From Prevotella sp. (GTDB lineage: Bacteria; Bacteroidota; Bacteroidia; Bacteroidales; Bacteroidaceae), in the NCBI GenBank assembly GCA_016291085.1, contig JAEEVW010000030.1, forward strand, positions 1-42,617: a stretch of 42,617 nucleotides of DNA, given 5' to 3'. The position numbers and the translations under genes were made by a program. This document shows positions 16,962 to 25,609 of the stretch, one piece after another. Numbering within the stretch: the first letter of the stretch is position 1; each line of letters opens with the position of its first letter. Under the pieces are notes generated by a model. It was not told the DNA's origin, did no database searches, and saw only the letters and a program-made list of their open reading frames with translations.

Positions 16962-19900
16962 AAGTCAACGGTCACACCCAGTGTGTATGACTTTGCCCTT
17001 GGTGTCTGACCACCGTCAACCGATGCTCCATATCCGCCGTATCCGACCTCAGGGTCAACGCCCTTGTACTTTGTGATGACGAACAGGTTGTTGGCGCTGG
17101 CATACATGCTCAGGCGGTTTACTCCCAGTATGCGCTTGATAGTCTTTTGGTCGAACGAATACGACAGCTGCAGGTAGTTCAGGCGCACAAACGATCCATC
17201 CTCAACAAAACGGTCGCTTACCAGTGTATTGTAGTTGGTCGAGGCACCATACATTGCGCGAGGTATGGTCGTTACATTGCCCTCCTTACGCCAGCGCCAG
17301 TTTACAGCCTTGCTCTGGTTGTTGTTCGATGACATAGCCTCTGTGTCCAGTCTGGCAATGTTCAGTATCTTGTTTCCTACACGGTAGTTGAACTGTGAAT
17401 TCAACTTCCAACGGCCATAGTTTAGCGTAAAACCGAAACCACCAGTGAGCTTTGGCAGCGATGACCCCAGATAGACAATGTCAAGTGAGTTTATCTGTCC
17501 GTCGTGGTTGATGTCCTCGTAGATGGCATCGCCTCCCTGGAACTCATAGTTCTTACCCGTGGCATCGTGCGAATAGTTGTACATCATACGCACGGGCTTG
17601 TTCTCATCGTCGACAACGATTTCTCCCGTTTCGCTCAACACGTAGGGCGCCGTGTGGCCTTCGGCAACAAACTGCAGGCGTTCCTCGTTGCTCATGTCCA
17701 CGAATGTTTCGTACTGGTACTCGTAGACACCTTTGTAGCGGAATCCGTAGATGGCACCGAAGGGATTATGTAGCTGTACACGCTGCAGCACCTCGCGGTT
17801 GTTATAGTCGAAATCCGAGTTTAGCGATTTCAGTACCGTCTCGTCCATTGTCAGTATCTCGTTCTTGTTGTTGCCAAAGGCGAAGTTCACATCGGCAAAG
17901 AACTTACCGATTTTTATCAGCTTGTTAGTGTTCAGGTTCAACTCCCATCCAATGTTTCGCATAGAGCCCACGTTGCTGTATGTCAGTGTCGGGAAACCCG
18001 TACTCGACGGAATGCTCACATTCTCCATCAGCATATCGCGGCGTGTACTGTAGTACCACTCAGCCTGCAGTGTGATGCGGTCGTTTAGCAGTCCCAGGTC
18101 GAAGCCCACGTCCCACGTCGTCGTCGTTTCCCATCGTAGGTCGGTCAGTCGGATATTCTCCGGCTTCATACCACCCATGTTGATGTATTTTGTATCGCTG
18201 CTGTAAATGCTCTCATACAGGTAGTCGCGGTTGGGCTGGTTTCCCACCCGCCCCCACGACGGGCGTATTGCCAGCATCGATATCCACTGCTCTTCGCTGT
18301 CGTTGTTTACTCCAACCAGCTTCTGGAACCACGGCTCGTCTATGATGTTCCATCTGAGCGACACAGCAGGGAAGTAGCCCCACTGGCGTTCGGGACCAAA
18401 TTTCGTAGTACCGTCAGCCCGAAGCGAGAAGTCCACCATATAGCGTCCCTTGTAAGCATAGTGGGTTGAGAAGGTGTAATACATCGAACGCCACTCGCTG
18501 AAGTTTGAGCTCATACCCGTCACACGGCCGCCACCTATAGGGGAAATGATGCCGCCAGATGGAAGTTTCGTGGCGTCTGTCGACTGTCCATTCGAAGAGC
18601 CGCTGGTCAGCTCGAAACGTCCCATTGCCATCAGAGAGTGATCCTTGTTGGCAAAGTATGGAATGAATGTCAGCGTCTGCTTAGTGTTGAATGCCACGCT
18701 CTTTGAGCTCGCCGCGTTGGCATTGTTCACACCATTGTTCCACGACAGCGTCACCAGCTCCTTCGGGTAGAACTTGTCAACATATTCATTAAAGATGTTC
18801 ATATACACGCGTCCCTGCCAGTTTAGCTGGTGATGATCCTCGTCCATACCAAGCAGGCGGTAGTTCAGTTCCAACTCTGGCGTTATGTCGTAAGTGCGGT
18901 CGTCGAACTTTGCCAGCTTTGCCGATGCCACAGGGTTGACATACGACTTTTGTTCACCATCGAACACACTTGGCGCCGACTGTAGCATCGTGTAATATTT
19001 CTCAGTATTCTGTCCCTGCAACGGATGGCCTACAGGGTACTGTTCGTAGATGCTCATGTTTGGCATCTTCTTGTAGGCAATGCTCAACAAGTCGTCATAA
19101 TTACGCTCAGTGTCAGTATATGTCAATGCGAAGTTTGTCGAGATTTTTATGCGCTCCGAGACATAGTAGTCAAGTGCCACACGCGTCGAAAAACGGTCTT
19201 GCTTCTGTTCTATCACCGAGCCCGTCTCGTGGTCGTAGCCTCCGCTTATTCGGAACGTCGCTTTCTCGCCTCCACCGGTAACGCTCAGATAGTGGTTTTG
19301 GCGCAAACCCCACTGTGTCACCGCATCCACCCAATCCGTGTTGTTGTTATACTGCTCGTATTCAGAGAAAGTTGGATCGTAGTTCAGTTCGCGGATGTCG
19401 GATGCACCATCGTCCTGCTGTGGGTTGAAGTAGCTCTCCTTCAGCAGCATCGTGTAGTCATCGCCACTCAACATCTCGTAACCCTTCGGCTGGTACGTTT
19501 CTGTCAGGCGCAGCGAGTATGTCAGTTTCGGAGTACCGCGTGAGCCACGTTTCGTCGTAATCTCTATCACACCGTTAGCACCCTGTGAACCGTAGATGGC
19601 CGTCGCTGCAGCATCCTTCAATACCGTTATCGAGGCAATATCCTCGGGGTTTACGTTCAGTAGCTGTGCAAACTGCTCGTCGTTGGCGTTCGTCACGTCA
19701 AAGTTATTCATGTCAACATTCCATGTGTTACCATTGACAACAATCAACGGGTTGGAGTTTGTCAGCGTCGAGATGGACGATGCACCGCGCAGTCTCATCG
19801 AAGTGCCCGCCCCCAGATTGCCAGAGTTCGCCACGATGTCCAGTCCGGCGATTCGTCCCTGCAGGGCCTCGTCGACGGTGGTCAGTCCCAGGCCCTCAAA

Positions 19901-20356
19901 TTCCTTCATGTCGATGGTCTGAGTGGCATACGATATCTCACGCTCGGGGATGGCCAGTCCACCACCGTTCAGTTTCTTCTTCGACGTAATGGTAACCTCC
20001 TTGATGGTTGTCTGAGATGTCATCTTTATCTTATATGCCTCGCGGTCAATAGGCAGCGTCTGTGTCTTGCAGCCAACGTAGCTGAACCGCAACTTGTCCT
20101 TCGCATTGCGGATGTGCATCGAGAAGTTTCCGTTCATATCCGTCGTTGTTGCCTCTATGATACGTCCAGTACCGTCAATCTCGCACACCGACACTCCCAT
20201 CAGCTCGCCCATGTCGTCACTCACCGTGCCATGCACGTTCTTTATCTGCGCTTGACAGATTGAAGATTGAAGATTGAAGATTGAAGATTGGAGCAAAAAT
20301 GCTAAGATCAGAAATCTTCTAAAGAAAAACTTATGTTTAATAGTGTTCATTTCCAT
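16958..20356 (-). CDS. SusC/RagA family TonB-dependent outer-membrane transporter (pair 2)
   Basis: The 1132-aa protein has a long signal peptide (about 1-37, ending CQAQ) whose second half is a heptanucleotide repeat coding for LLQSSIFNLQSS. A carboxypeptidase-regulatory-like domain follows (VHGTVSDDMGELMGVSVCEI, about 40-115). The plug carries the canonical ALQGRIAGLDIVANSG, SMRLRGASS and ITVLKDAAATAIYGSQGANGVIEITTKRGSRG motifs (about 135-275), with NPLIVVNGN in place of the usual VIDG. The barrel ends in AKSYTLGVTVDF. It is a canonical full-length SusC without an STN domain. It is located 14 bp after a fasciclin gene and upstream of its SusD. The plug is closer to the common SusC pattern than that of the first transporter, so the two pairs are probably not recent duplicates. 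Confidence 0.97.
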   Translation of the reverse strand: MEMNTIKHKFFFRRFLILAFLLQSSIFNLQSSICQAQIKNVHGTVSDDMGELMGVSVCEIDGTGRIIEATTTDMNGNFSMHIRNAKDKLRFSYVGCKTQTLPIDREAYKIKMTSQTTIKEVTITSKKKLNGGGLAIPEREISYATQTIDMKEFEGLGLTTVDEALQGRIAGLDIVANSGNLGAGTSMRLRGASSISTLTNSNPLIVVNGNTWNVDMNNFDVTNANDEQFAQLLNVNPEDIASITVLKDAAATAIYGSQGANGVIEITTKRGSRGTPKLTYSLRLTETYQPKGYEMLSGDDYTMLLKESYFNPQQDDGASDIRELNYDPTFSEYEQYNNNTDWVDAVTQWGLRQNHYLSVTGGGEKATFRISGGYDHETGSVIEQKQDRFSTRVALDYYVSERIKISTNFALTYTDTERNYDDLLSIAYKKMPNMSIYEQYPVGHPLQGQNTEKYYTMLQSAPSVFDGEQKSYVNPVASAKLAKFDDRTYDITPELELNYRLLGMDEDHHQLNWQGRVYMNIFNEYVDKFYPKELVTLSWNNGVNNANAASSKSVAFNTKQTLTFIPYFANKDHSLMAMGRFELTSGSSNGQSTDATKLPSGGIISPIGGGRVTGMSSNFSEWRSMYYTFSTHYAYKGRYMVDFSLRADGTTKFGPERQWGYFPAVSLRWNIIDEPWFQKLVGVNNDSEEQWISMLAIRPSWGRVGNQPNRDYLYESIYSSDTKYINMGGMKPENIRLTDLRWETTTTWDVGFDLGLLNDRITLQAEWYYSTRRDMLMENVSIPSSTGFPTLTYSNVGSMRNIGWELNLNTNKLIKIGKFFADVNFAFGNNKNEILTMDETVLKSLNSDFDYNNREVLQRVQLHNPFGAIYGFRYKGVYEYQYETFVDMSNEERLQFVAEGHTAPYVLSETGEIVVDDENKPVRMMYNYSHDATGKNYEFQGGDAIYEDINHDGQINSLDIVYLGSSLPKLTGGFGFTLNYGRWKLNSQFNYRVGNKILNIARLDTEAMSSNNNQSKAVNWRWRKEGNVTTIPRAMYGASTNYNTLVSDRFVEDGSFVRLNYLQLSYSFDQKTIKRILGVNRLSMYASANNLFVITKYKGVDPEVGYGGYGASVDGGQTPRAKSYTLGVTVDF
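20259..20293 (-). repeat. (ATTGAAG)4 + ATTGGAG repeat in the SusC signal peptide
   Basis: Five tandem 7-bp units, four perfect. The coding strand gives QSSIFNLQSSI, which forms the end of the hydrophobic core before the cleavage site. Confidence 0.95.
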
Positions 20357-20367
20357 AGTTCACTGAA

Positions 20368-20395
20368 TTTTCAATTTTCAATCTTCAATTTCATC
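20368..20395 (-). repeat. Heptanucleotide repeat at the 3' end of the fasciclin gene and spacer
   Basis: Plus-strand units TTTTCAA, TTTTCAA, TCTTCAA and TTTCATC. On the coding strand they supply the last residues (MKLKIEN) and the TGA stop at 20371-20373 of the upstream gene. Confidence 0.85.
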
Positions 20396-22995
20396 ACCTC
20401 TTCCTTCCAACTCGTCAGTTGGCTTGCATCGTAAATCAGCGGTCCGTCAATGTGGTGTACCACCACGTCGCTCGCATTGTAAAGCATTTCGTTGTGGTTG
20501 GCATTATTGGCGTTTTGCACCCAGTACTCACGGCCCATTCGGTTATACATATCCGCGCCGGTTGTTATCACGTGGCGAGTGTTCCCCATCAGATCGACGA
20601 TACTCATGCTCTTGTCGTCGGCGGTCACCTGCAGACTATAGAATCGCTTGTTCTTCTGGTTCAGCGTCGATGTTTCAAACTTCACGTTGTTCACAGGCGT
20701 GCCGCTAATGAAGACTGAATTGTCCTGTATATGGTACTTCATAAAGTCCAAAATCCTGTTGGCTATAATTTTCCGAGCTTCCTTCAGCAGCTTAGCATCC
20801 TTGGCTATGGTGCGCCACTCGCCCAGTGTGTCTGCCAGTGCCTCGTAGTCGCTCCAGTAAGGAAGATACCCCTGTTCATGCAGGTGCTCAATGTCCGTGT
20901 TCTTTGGCACATATACCGTGTAGTCGTATGCATCAAACAGCGAGCAGTTGAACGAGTCGACCGGTGAGTATCCGCCCATGCGGTTCTTCATCAGCGTGTT
21001 GACGGCGCCGCCCTTTGTCATCAGGTCAAAGAACAGCGAGCAGTCGCTCCTCCCCTTCAGCAGCGAGTACAGCGAGCGACGGCTGCCCAGGGGCAGTTGC
21101 TGCTCTACGACGTAGCTCTTTCCGTTGCCCGTCGTTGTCTGGTCATAGATGGTACTTACCGTAACCGGTTTTTGCTGTTCTATCTGCAGTCCGCCCTCAA
21201 TGGTCATCAATCCCTCGCGTCCGGCATTGGCCACGCGTATGGTGCTACCTCCCTTCGTACGGTAGTATTGGTGACCGCTCTCTAATGAGTCAATCACTAT
21301 CAGGTTGTCCAGCAGGTCGCGCAGTCTGTTCTCCACCTGACTGTCGTTGGCGTCATTCAACTCGCCTTCCAGTTTCGTTCCTGTGGCAATGTCGTAGTTG
21401 TAACGGTGGGCGCCGACTCGCTGTCGCACGGTGTCCCAGTAGAACTCATAGAGTACCGATGTGGTACCACCGTAGGTACAGGGGTCTACGTATGTCAGCA
21501 TTGCCGTGTTCGTTGGTATGATAAAACTGTAGTACGAGTCCATAGAGTTCAGGTAGGGTTCAAACTCCAGCTTCTCTATTGCCCAGTATATGATGTTCAT
21601 CGTCGTCTCATTAACCAGTGCCGGAAACGATACCGAACTGTAGGCTGCGGGTGTAAACACGCGGTTCAGCAGGTAGACCACGCCGTTACACCCCATGAAG
21701 CATGAGTCCACATCCTTCGTCGTGATGCCTATGGGTACCTTGTTGGTGTTGTCGACGATATTCTTGAACTTCGAAGGCACACTTTCTGTAAACGAGCGCA
21801 CCAAGTTGATGTCGAGCAGCTTCACCAGCACCTTCATCGGCACCCGTTCCCAAGCGCCGTACATATCCTGCAGCGATCGCCCATCGTTGTTCCACCAACG
21901 TGTCAGCGCATCGTTCGACGGCACCAGCAGTGCTCCGGCGTCATAGTGCAGGTCGCGGCCTGCCGTGTTCGAGTACATATACTGGTTCCATCCCGGGTCA
22001 AAGGCCAGCATGGCATCTACCGGCTGTCCGTTGGGGTCAGTGTCAAGCGTACCGCCTTCACTCTCAGGATAATCCTTCACGTTGCTGTTCTGCGAGAAGT
22101 ACTTCAGCGTATACACCTTCTCTTCGTTGTTCTTCAGACGGTTGTACTCCTTCGTAGCACCTTCGTCATAGTATGGTGCCGAGAATCTGTCGAGCAGCGA
22201 TGCAAACAGCTGCATGTTCCCATGCTTGTGTACAATCTCGGCCATATTGTCGGCAGCCGTCGGCAGTCCGTCAACCTTGTGTATATATCCGTTCTTGCAA
22301 GTGATGTCGCGCTCTGTCACCTTTCGTCCGTTCACCCATGCATCGCCTGTCGATGTCGACACGCCGTTGGTAAGTATCGCCAAGTCCTCGTCGGTTATCT
22401 TGTTGTTGCGCATAAACACGGGCAGGAAGTGAATCATCGGCTTCGCCGTATTGTCGCTCAGCAGCACTATCGGGCTGCCTGCCTCACGATACTCCTGCCA
22501 GTATTTTGTATCAGGCATTCTGTCGGCACTCATGGTCGTTACTGAGTCAAACACTGAAGCGGCCGTAGGACGTCGCATGCACTGGCCCTTCAGCGGTTTC
22601 GGTCCGCTAACGCTGCTCAGCAGCTCAATCAGGTAGGCATTGTTCACCATCGAGCTGTTCAGCACCACTTTCTTCTGTCCCTCCGACAGTCCCTCGTAGC
22701 TTGTTGTGCCCCACGTGCCTTTGGCCAGCAGGTCGTTATACACGGAGTCGGTGGCCACAAACAGCGTCTTCGAGCCCGTCTGGCTGAGCACGTTCTTCTG
22801 TCCCAGGTCATCAATCAGCCGCAGCGTGTACTTGTAGTTGCCGTCGCGGCTCAGCCAATCGTAGATGCTGCTTCCCAGCCACGACGGCTCTTCCATCAGC
22901 TCATCTTTCTCGCTACAGGCGGTAAAGGCCGTTACTATGGTGCAGCCTATCATACATCCTGCAGCAAGGACTCTTAGCTTTCTTTTTGTTTCCAT
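20371..22995 (-). CDS. Multi-fasciclin-domain surface lipoprotein (first in operon)
   Basis: The 874-aa lipoprotein has a signal peptide ending VTAFTAC, then SEKDELMEEP. FAS1-like segments recur: SSIYDWLSRDGNYKYTLRLI with TLFVATDSVYNDLL (about 40-110); MQLFASLLDRFSAPYYDEG with ALLVPSNDALTRWW (about 265-370); IIYWAIEKLEFEPYLNSMDSY with FIIPTNTAML (about 470-520); and CSLFFDLMTKGGAVNTLM with YTVYVPKNTDIEHL (about 675-730). So there are about four FAS1 domains, more than in the other two fasciclin genes. Unlike those, its signal peptide contains no heptanucleotide repeat. It lies 10 bp after the secreted metallopeptidase-like gene and 14 bp before SusC. A surface adhesion or substrate-presentation role is inferred. 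Confidence 0.87.
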   Translation of the reverse strand: METKRKLRVLAAGCMIGCTIVTAFTACSEKDELMEEPSWLGSSIYDWLSRDGNYKYTLRLIDDLGQKNVLSQTGSKTLFVATDSVYNDLLAKGTWGTTSYEGLSEGQKKVVLNSSMVNNAYLIELLSSVSGPKPLKGQCMRRPTAASVFDSVTTMSADRMPDTKYWQEYREAGSPIVLLSDNTAKPMIHFLPVFMRNNKITDEDLAILTNGVSTSTGDAWVNGRKVTERDITCKNGYIHKVDGLPTAADNMAEIVHKHGNMQLFASLLDRFSAPYYDEGATKEYNRLKNNEEKVYTLKYFSQNSNVKDYPESEGGTLDTDPNGQPVDAMLAFDPGWNQYMYSNTAGRDLHYDAGALLVPSNDALTRWWNNDGRSLQDMYGAWERVPMKVLVKLLDINLVRSFTESVPSKFKNIVDNTNKVPIGITTKDVDSCFMGCNGVVYLLNRVFTPAAYSSVSFPALVNETTMNIIYWAIEKLEFEPYLNSMDSYYSFIIPTNTAMLTYVDPCTYGGTTSVLYEFYWDTVRQRVGAHRYNYDIATGTKLEGELNDANDSQVENRLRDLLDNLIVIDSLESGHQYYRTKGGSTIRVANAGREGLMTIEGGLQIEQQKPVTVSTIYDQTTTGNGKSYVVEQQLPLGSRRSLYSLLKGRSDCSLFFDLMTKGGAVNTLMKNRMGGYSPVDSFNCSLFDAYDYTVYVPKNTDIEHLHEQGYLPYWSDYEALADTLGEWRTIAKDAKLLKEARKIIANRILDFMKYHIQDNSVFISGTPVNNVKFETSTLNQKNKRFYSLQVTADDKSMSIVDLMGNTRHVITTGADMYNRMGREYWVQNANNANHNEMLYNASDVVVHHIDGPLIYDASQLTSWKEEVMKLKIEN

Positions 22996-23005
22996 ATCGT
23001 TAGTA

Positions 23006-25342
23006 CTATTTTATAATCATCTTCGTTGAAGCGCTTTCGCCGCCGTTGATGGCCTGTATGATGTACAGTCCCGGCAATATGTCGGCGGGTATCTGGTAGT
23101 CTCCATCGCGCATCAGGCTCTGTTGGTACACCACTTTTCCCGACATATCAATCAGCCGTACCGGCACCTGCCACTGCGATGCGGCAGTAATGTGAATTGT
23201 CACGTTCTCGCCGCGATTCACCACGCCGCGCTCTGGCTCTACCGAGAAGTGTACGGCCTCATTATCCATTTTCCATTCTTGCTCAGGCAAGCGTCCCTGT
23301 GGGCCGAGCGGTCCATTGTCAATTGAAACAATGCCTGTGGTTGGCCTTTTGAAGTCTGGGTCGCGCACCGTCGAGCGGTAGTTATACCACTTCAACTGCG
23401 CTTTTGCCGGCTGGTAAACGTTGTCGCCTATTTTCAGCCGATAGTCGAAATGTGCCTTTCGTGTTTCTTCACCTTTATATATATAGTCGGTGTTGCATAC
23501 CATCAGTATCACCACGTTGTTGGCTGGCACGCCCTGTAGCTGCATCACCACGTCGCCCTCGCCCTCCACGGGTTGTGAGTAGTAAATCTTTCCCTGCTTC
23601 GTGCGGTAGCACAGCATCGCCACCATATTCTTGCCCATTGGCTTGAAGTGTACGCTGATAATGTCGCCAATGTTGCCGCTGACGTGCAGCGGTATCTGAT
23701 TGGCTCCACTCCACCCCGGCGTCGTGCGCCATTCAGGGCGCCACCAGCCGGTGCTGTCCACCTCGTCACACTTGTACATATTTGCGTATGGCGTAGCCTT
23801 CCACGGCTCCACCTTCTTCCAATAGGGGCTCCACTCCTGCTGAATGGTTACCAGCCAGTTGTCGTCGAGCAGCTTGCGGCAGGCGTTCGACCACTGGCCA
23901 ACATCGATCATTGCCTGGCGTGCCCTGTACTCCATAATCATGTGTCGCATCTGCTTCTCGCCCAGCGAGTCGGCCATACCTTCAAGCACGCGACCCTTGC
24001 AGTAGCGCCATATCCAGGGAATGCTGCCGCGCCCCATTATTTCGCTCAAGAAGTGTGGGAACAGTTCGCCATACTGTACGCCACCCAGCAGGTTGCGCCA
24101 GGTACATACCTGTCCTGAAGAGCCATACATATTGACGCCCTCGGCAGCCGGACCGCCAAAGGTGTCGTCGAGCAGCCATCCCGAGTAGCACTCTATGGGC
24201 ATAAAAGGTGCTATCATGTTGCCGGCACTCAGGTAGCCCATGCTCTCAGGCGTCTTGCCGCTCTTCACCAGCTCTGCTTCTCCCTGCAGCCATGTGTTGC
24301 CGCCCTCGTGGAACCAGGCACTCTGCTTGCAGCCTTCCAGATCGGCGAAGGTGGCGTGTATGCCCTCGTGTACGCATGCATTCTGCTGGCCAATGCGGTC
24401 GTTGTATGTGCAGTTGGGGTCGAACGATGCAATGGGGTAGTAACTCAGCAGCACCATTGGCCACGACTGTCCGTTATAGCCCGTAGCGCTCTGCCAGCCA
24501 CCGAGGGCGGTATTTGGCTCATTGTCGGTGCCCACGCCGCTGCCATATCCGTATACCTGGCTGTAGTAGCCGTTGCGCGCACGCTTGTCGGGCGGCCATC
24601 CAAACACGTCGCGGAAGAATGCGAAGTCCTCGTCCATCTTTTTCACCAGCAGCACCAGTGAGGTGTCGGTGATGGCTTTGTTGGCCTTGGGGCCGACAGC
24701 CACGCTCCACCACTCGCCGTGACGTTCACGTGCTACGTTCATTTTCTCTGGCAGACGGCCTTTCGTGGGAGCCGACAGTTTGGGGTACTCCCAGCGGAAG
24801 TCGTAGTTCAGTGTCGGCTCGTACTTGGGCCAGGAGTAGCTCACCGAGGGGTCGGTGTATCCCATCATCTGCAGCTCACGCAGTCCGCAGGCCTTGCTGC
24901 TGCTCATATAAAGACGAATGGCGGTAGTTGATATCTGCACTTCGGTAACCGAGAGCATCTTGTCGTCGGCTGTAGCAAGGTTGTCACCGCGCTGCCATTG
25001 CGTGCCGTCCCACCAGGCCACGTATGCCTCAGTAGGAATCAGCACGTTGACATCATCGGTAGCCCAATACGCGCGAACCTCTTTTATCTTCATTACCTGT
25101 TTCCATTCCATCTCAACGTAAGCCTGCAGTCCAAACGACTCATCATTGGTGTAGCTCGACCAGAACTTCACACTGCCGCCATATCGGTTATCGTTCAGCA
25201 GCTTTGTCTGTTCAGCGTTGCTGTTGACCGATGCCGTCACTTGGGGTGACTGCAGCGACAGATTGCTGACGTTTTGGCTGTGTGCTGTTCCCGTTATCAG
25301 GAGAAGTAGCAATGAGATGAGTGCAGAGATTGTAGATTTCAT
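23006..25342 (-). CDS. Secreted HExxH metallopeptidase-like protein with C-terminal sorting-type domain (operon lead gene)
   Basis: The 778-aa protein has a Sec signal peptide (1-22, ending AHSQ). Residues about 25-160 resemble a galactose-binding/F5-8C-type module (AEQTKLLNDNRYGGSVKFWSS, IKEVRAYWATDDV, IRLYMSSSKACGLRELQMMG). The central part holds a zinc signature HEGIH (325-329), with WFHEGGNTWLQGE placing Glu346 17 residues later, as the third ligand of gluzincins would be. This gene and those at 31165 and 34814 resemble the uncharacterized DUF6055 group. The end, SGKVVYQQSLMRDGDYQIPADILPGLYIIQ to STKMIIK, looks like a type IX-style C-terminal domain. The predicted activity is proteolysis of an exported or extracellular protein; this rests on the motif only. 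It is the first gene of the long operon, with its own promoter at 25365-25396. Confidence 0.78.
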   Translation of the reverse strand: MKSTISALISLLLLLITGTAHSQNVSNLSLQSPQVTASVNSNAEQTKLLNDNRYGGSVKFWSSYTNDESFGLQAYVEMEWKQVMKIKEVRAYWATDDVNVLIPTEAYVAWWDGTQWQRGDNLATADDKMLSVTEVQISTTAIRLYMSSSKACGLRELQMMGYTDPSVSYSWPKYEPTLNYDFRWEYPKLSAPTKGRLPEKMNVARERHGEWWSVAVGPKANKAITDTSLVLLVKKMDEDFAFFRDVFGWPPDKRARNGYYSQVYGYGSGVGTDNEPNTALGGWQSATGYNGQSWPMVLLSYYPIASFDPNCTYNDRIGQQNACVHEGIHATFADLEGCKQSAWFHEGGNTWLQGEAELVKSGKTPESMGYLSAGNMIAPFMPIECYSGWLLDDTFGGPAAEGVNMYGSSGQVCTWRNLLGGVQYGELFPHFLSEIMGRGSIPWIWRYCKGRVLEGMADSLGEKQMRHMIMEYRARQAMIDVGQWSNACRKLLDDNWLVTIQQEWSPYWKKVEPWKATPYANMYKCDEVDSTGWWRPEWRTTPGWSGANQIPLHVSGNIGDIISVHFKPMGKNMVAMLCYRTKQGKIYYSQPVEGEGDVVMQLQGVPANNVVILMVCNTDYIYKGEETRKAHFDYRLKIGDNVYQPAKAQLKWYNYRSTVRDPDFKRPTTGIVSIDNGPLGPQGRLPEQEWKMDNEAVHFSVEPERGVVNRGENVTIHITAASQWQVPVRLIDMSGKVVYQQSLMRDGDYQIPADILPGLYIIQAINGGESASTKMIIK

Positions 25343-25364
25343 TGTAGTTTTTAAGTTTGTGCAG

Positions 25365-25396
25365 CAAAGTTAAGTCATTTTTCAGTACCAAACAAA
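25365..25396 (-). promoter_or_regulatory. Predicted promoter of the SusC/D operon
   Basis: On the minus strand, TTTG (25396-25393) is followed after exactly 20 nt by TAACTTTG (25372-25365), then C. This is a near-perfect Bacteroidetes -33/-7 pair. It lies 22 bp before the start codon of the lead gene. Confidence 0.75.
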
Positions 25397-25444
25397 CTTT
25401 TTTGAAGAAATTTTCAGTAAAACCATCATTTTTTTTCTGGCGCT

Positions 25445-25486
25445 GAAAAGATAGTCCAAACGAGCGAAAATATCGTCCAAATCGCA
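25445..25486 (-). promoter_or_regulatory. Candidate HTCS operator: two tandem 21-bp direct repeats
   Basis: Two adjacent 21-bp copies share GAAAA, then AT and GTCCAAA, with cores ATAGTCCAA (25451-25459) and ATCGTCCAA (25472-25480). Read on the minus strand the cores are TTGGACGAT and TTGGACTAT. The 21-bp period puts them on one DNA face, as expected for an AraC-type dimer. They lie between the two divergent promoters. The same motif recurs at 36107-36187. Confidence 0.65.
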
Positions 25487-25505
25487 GTTTTTTCTGGCTT
25501 TTCTC

Positions 25506-25536
25506 TTGCACGTTTCGATAATTCTTCTTATTTTTG
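25506..25536 (+). promoter_or_regulatory. Predicted promoter of the DUF4859-repeat gene
   Basis: TTG (25506-25508) and TATTTTTG (25529-25536) are 20 nt apart and match the Bacteroidetes -33/-7 elements. The start codon at 25610 leaves a leader of about 65 nt that ends in an A-rich run. Confidence 0.65.
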
Positions 25537-25609
25537 CAGTGAACTAAAAGCACAACTGTCCGATAGCTTCACATCAACTATTATTTATAACCACAAAAAA
25601 AAAACAATT

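Noticed and set aside
8160..20356. The two SusC/D pairs as a recent tandem duplication
   Set aside because: Plug motifs, lengths and mature sequences differ strongly; only signal-peptide cassettes and spacer repeats are shared.
25212..25553. A 113-codon minus-strand open frame over the divergent promoter region
   Set aside because: It would cover both promoters and the 21-bp repeats, and is lysine/phenylalanine-rich only because the DNA is AT-rich.
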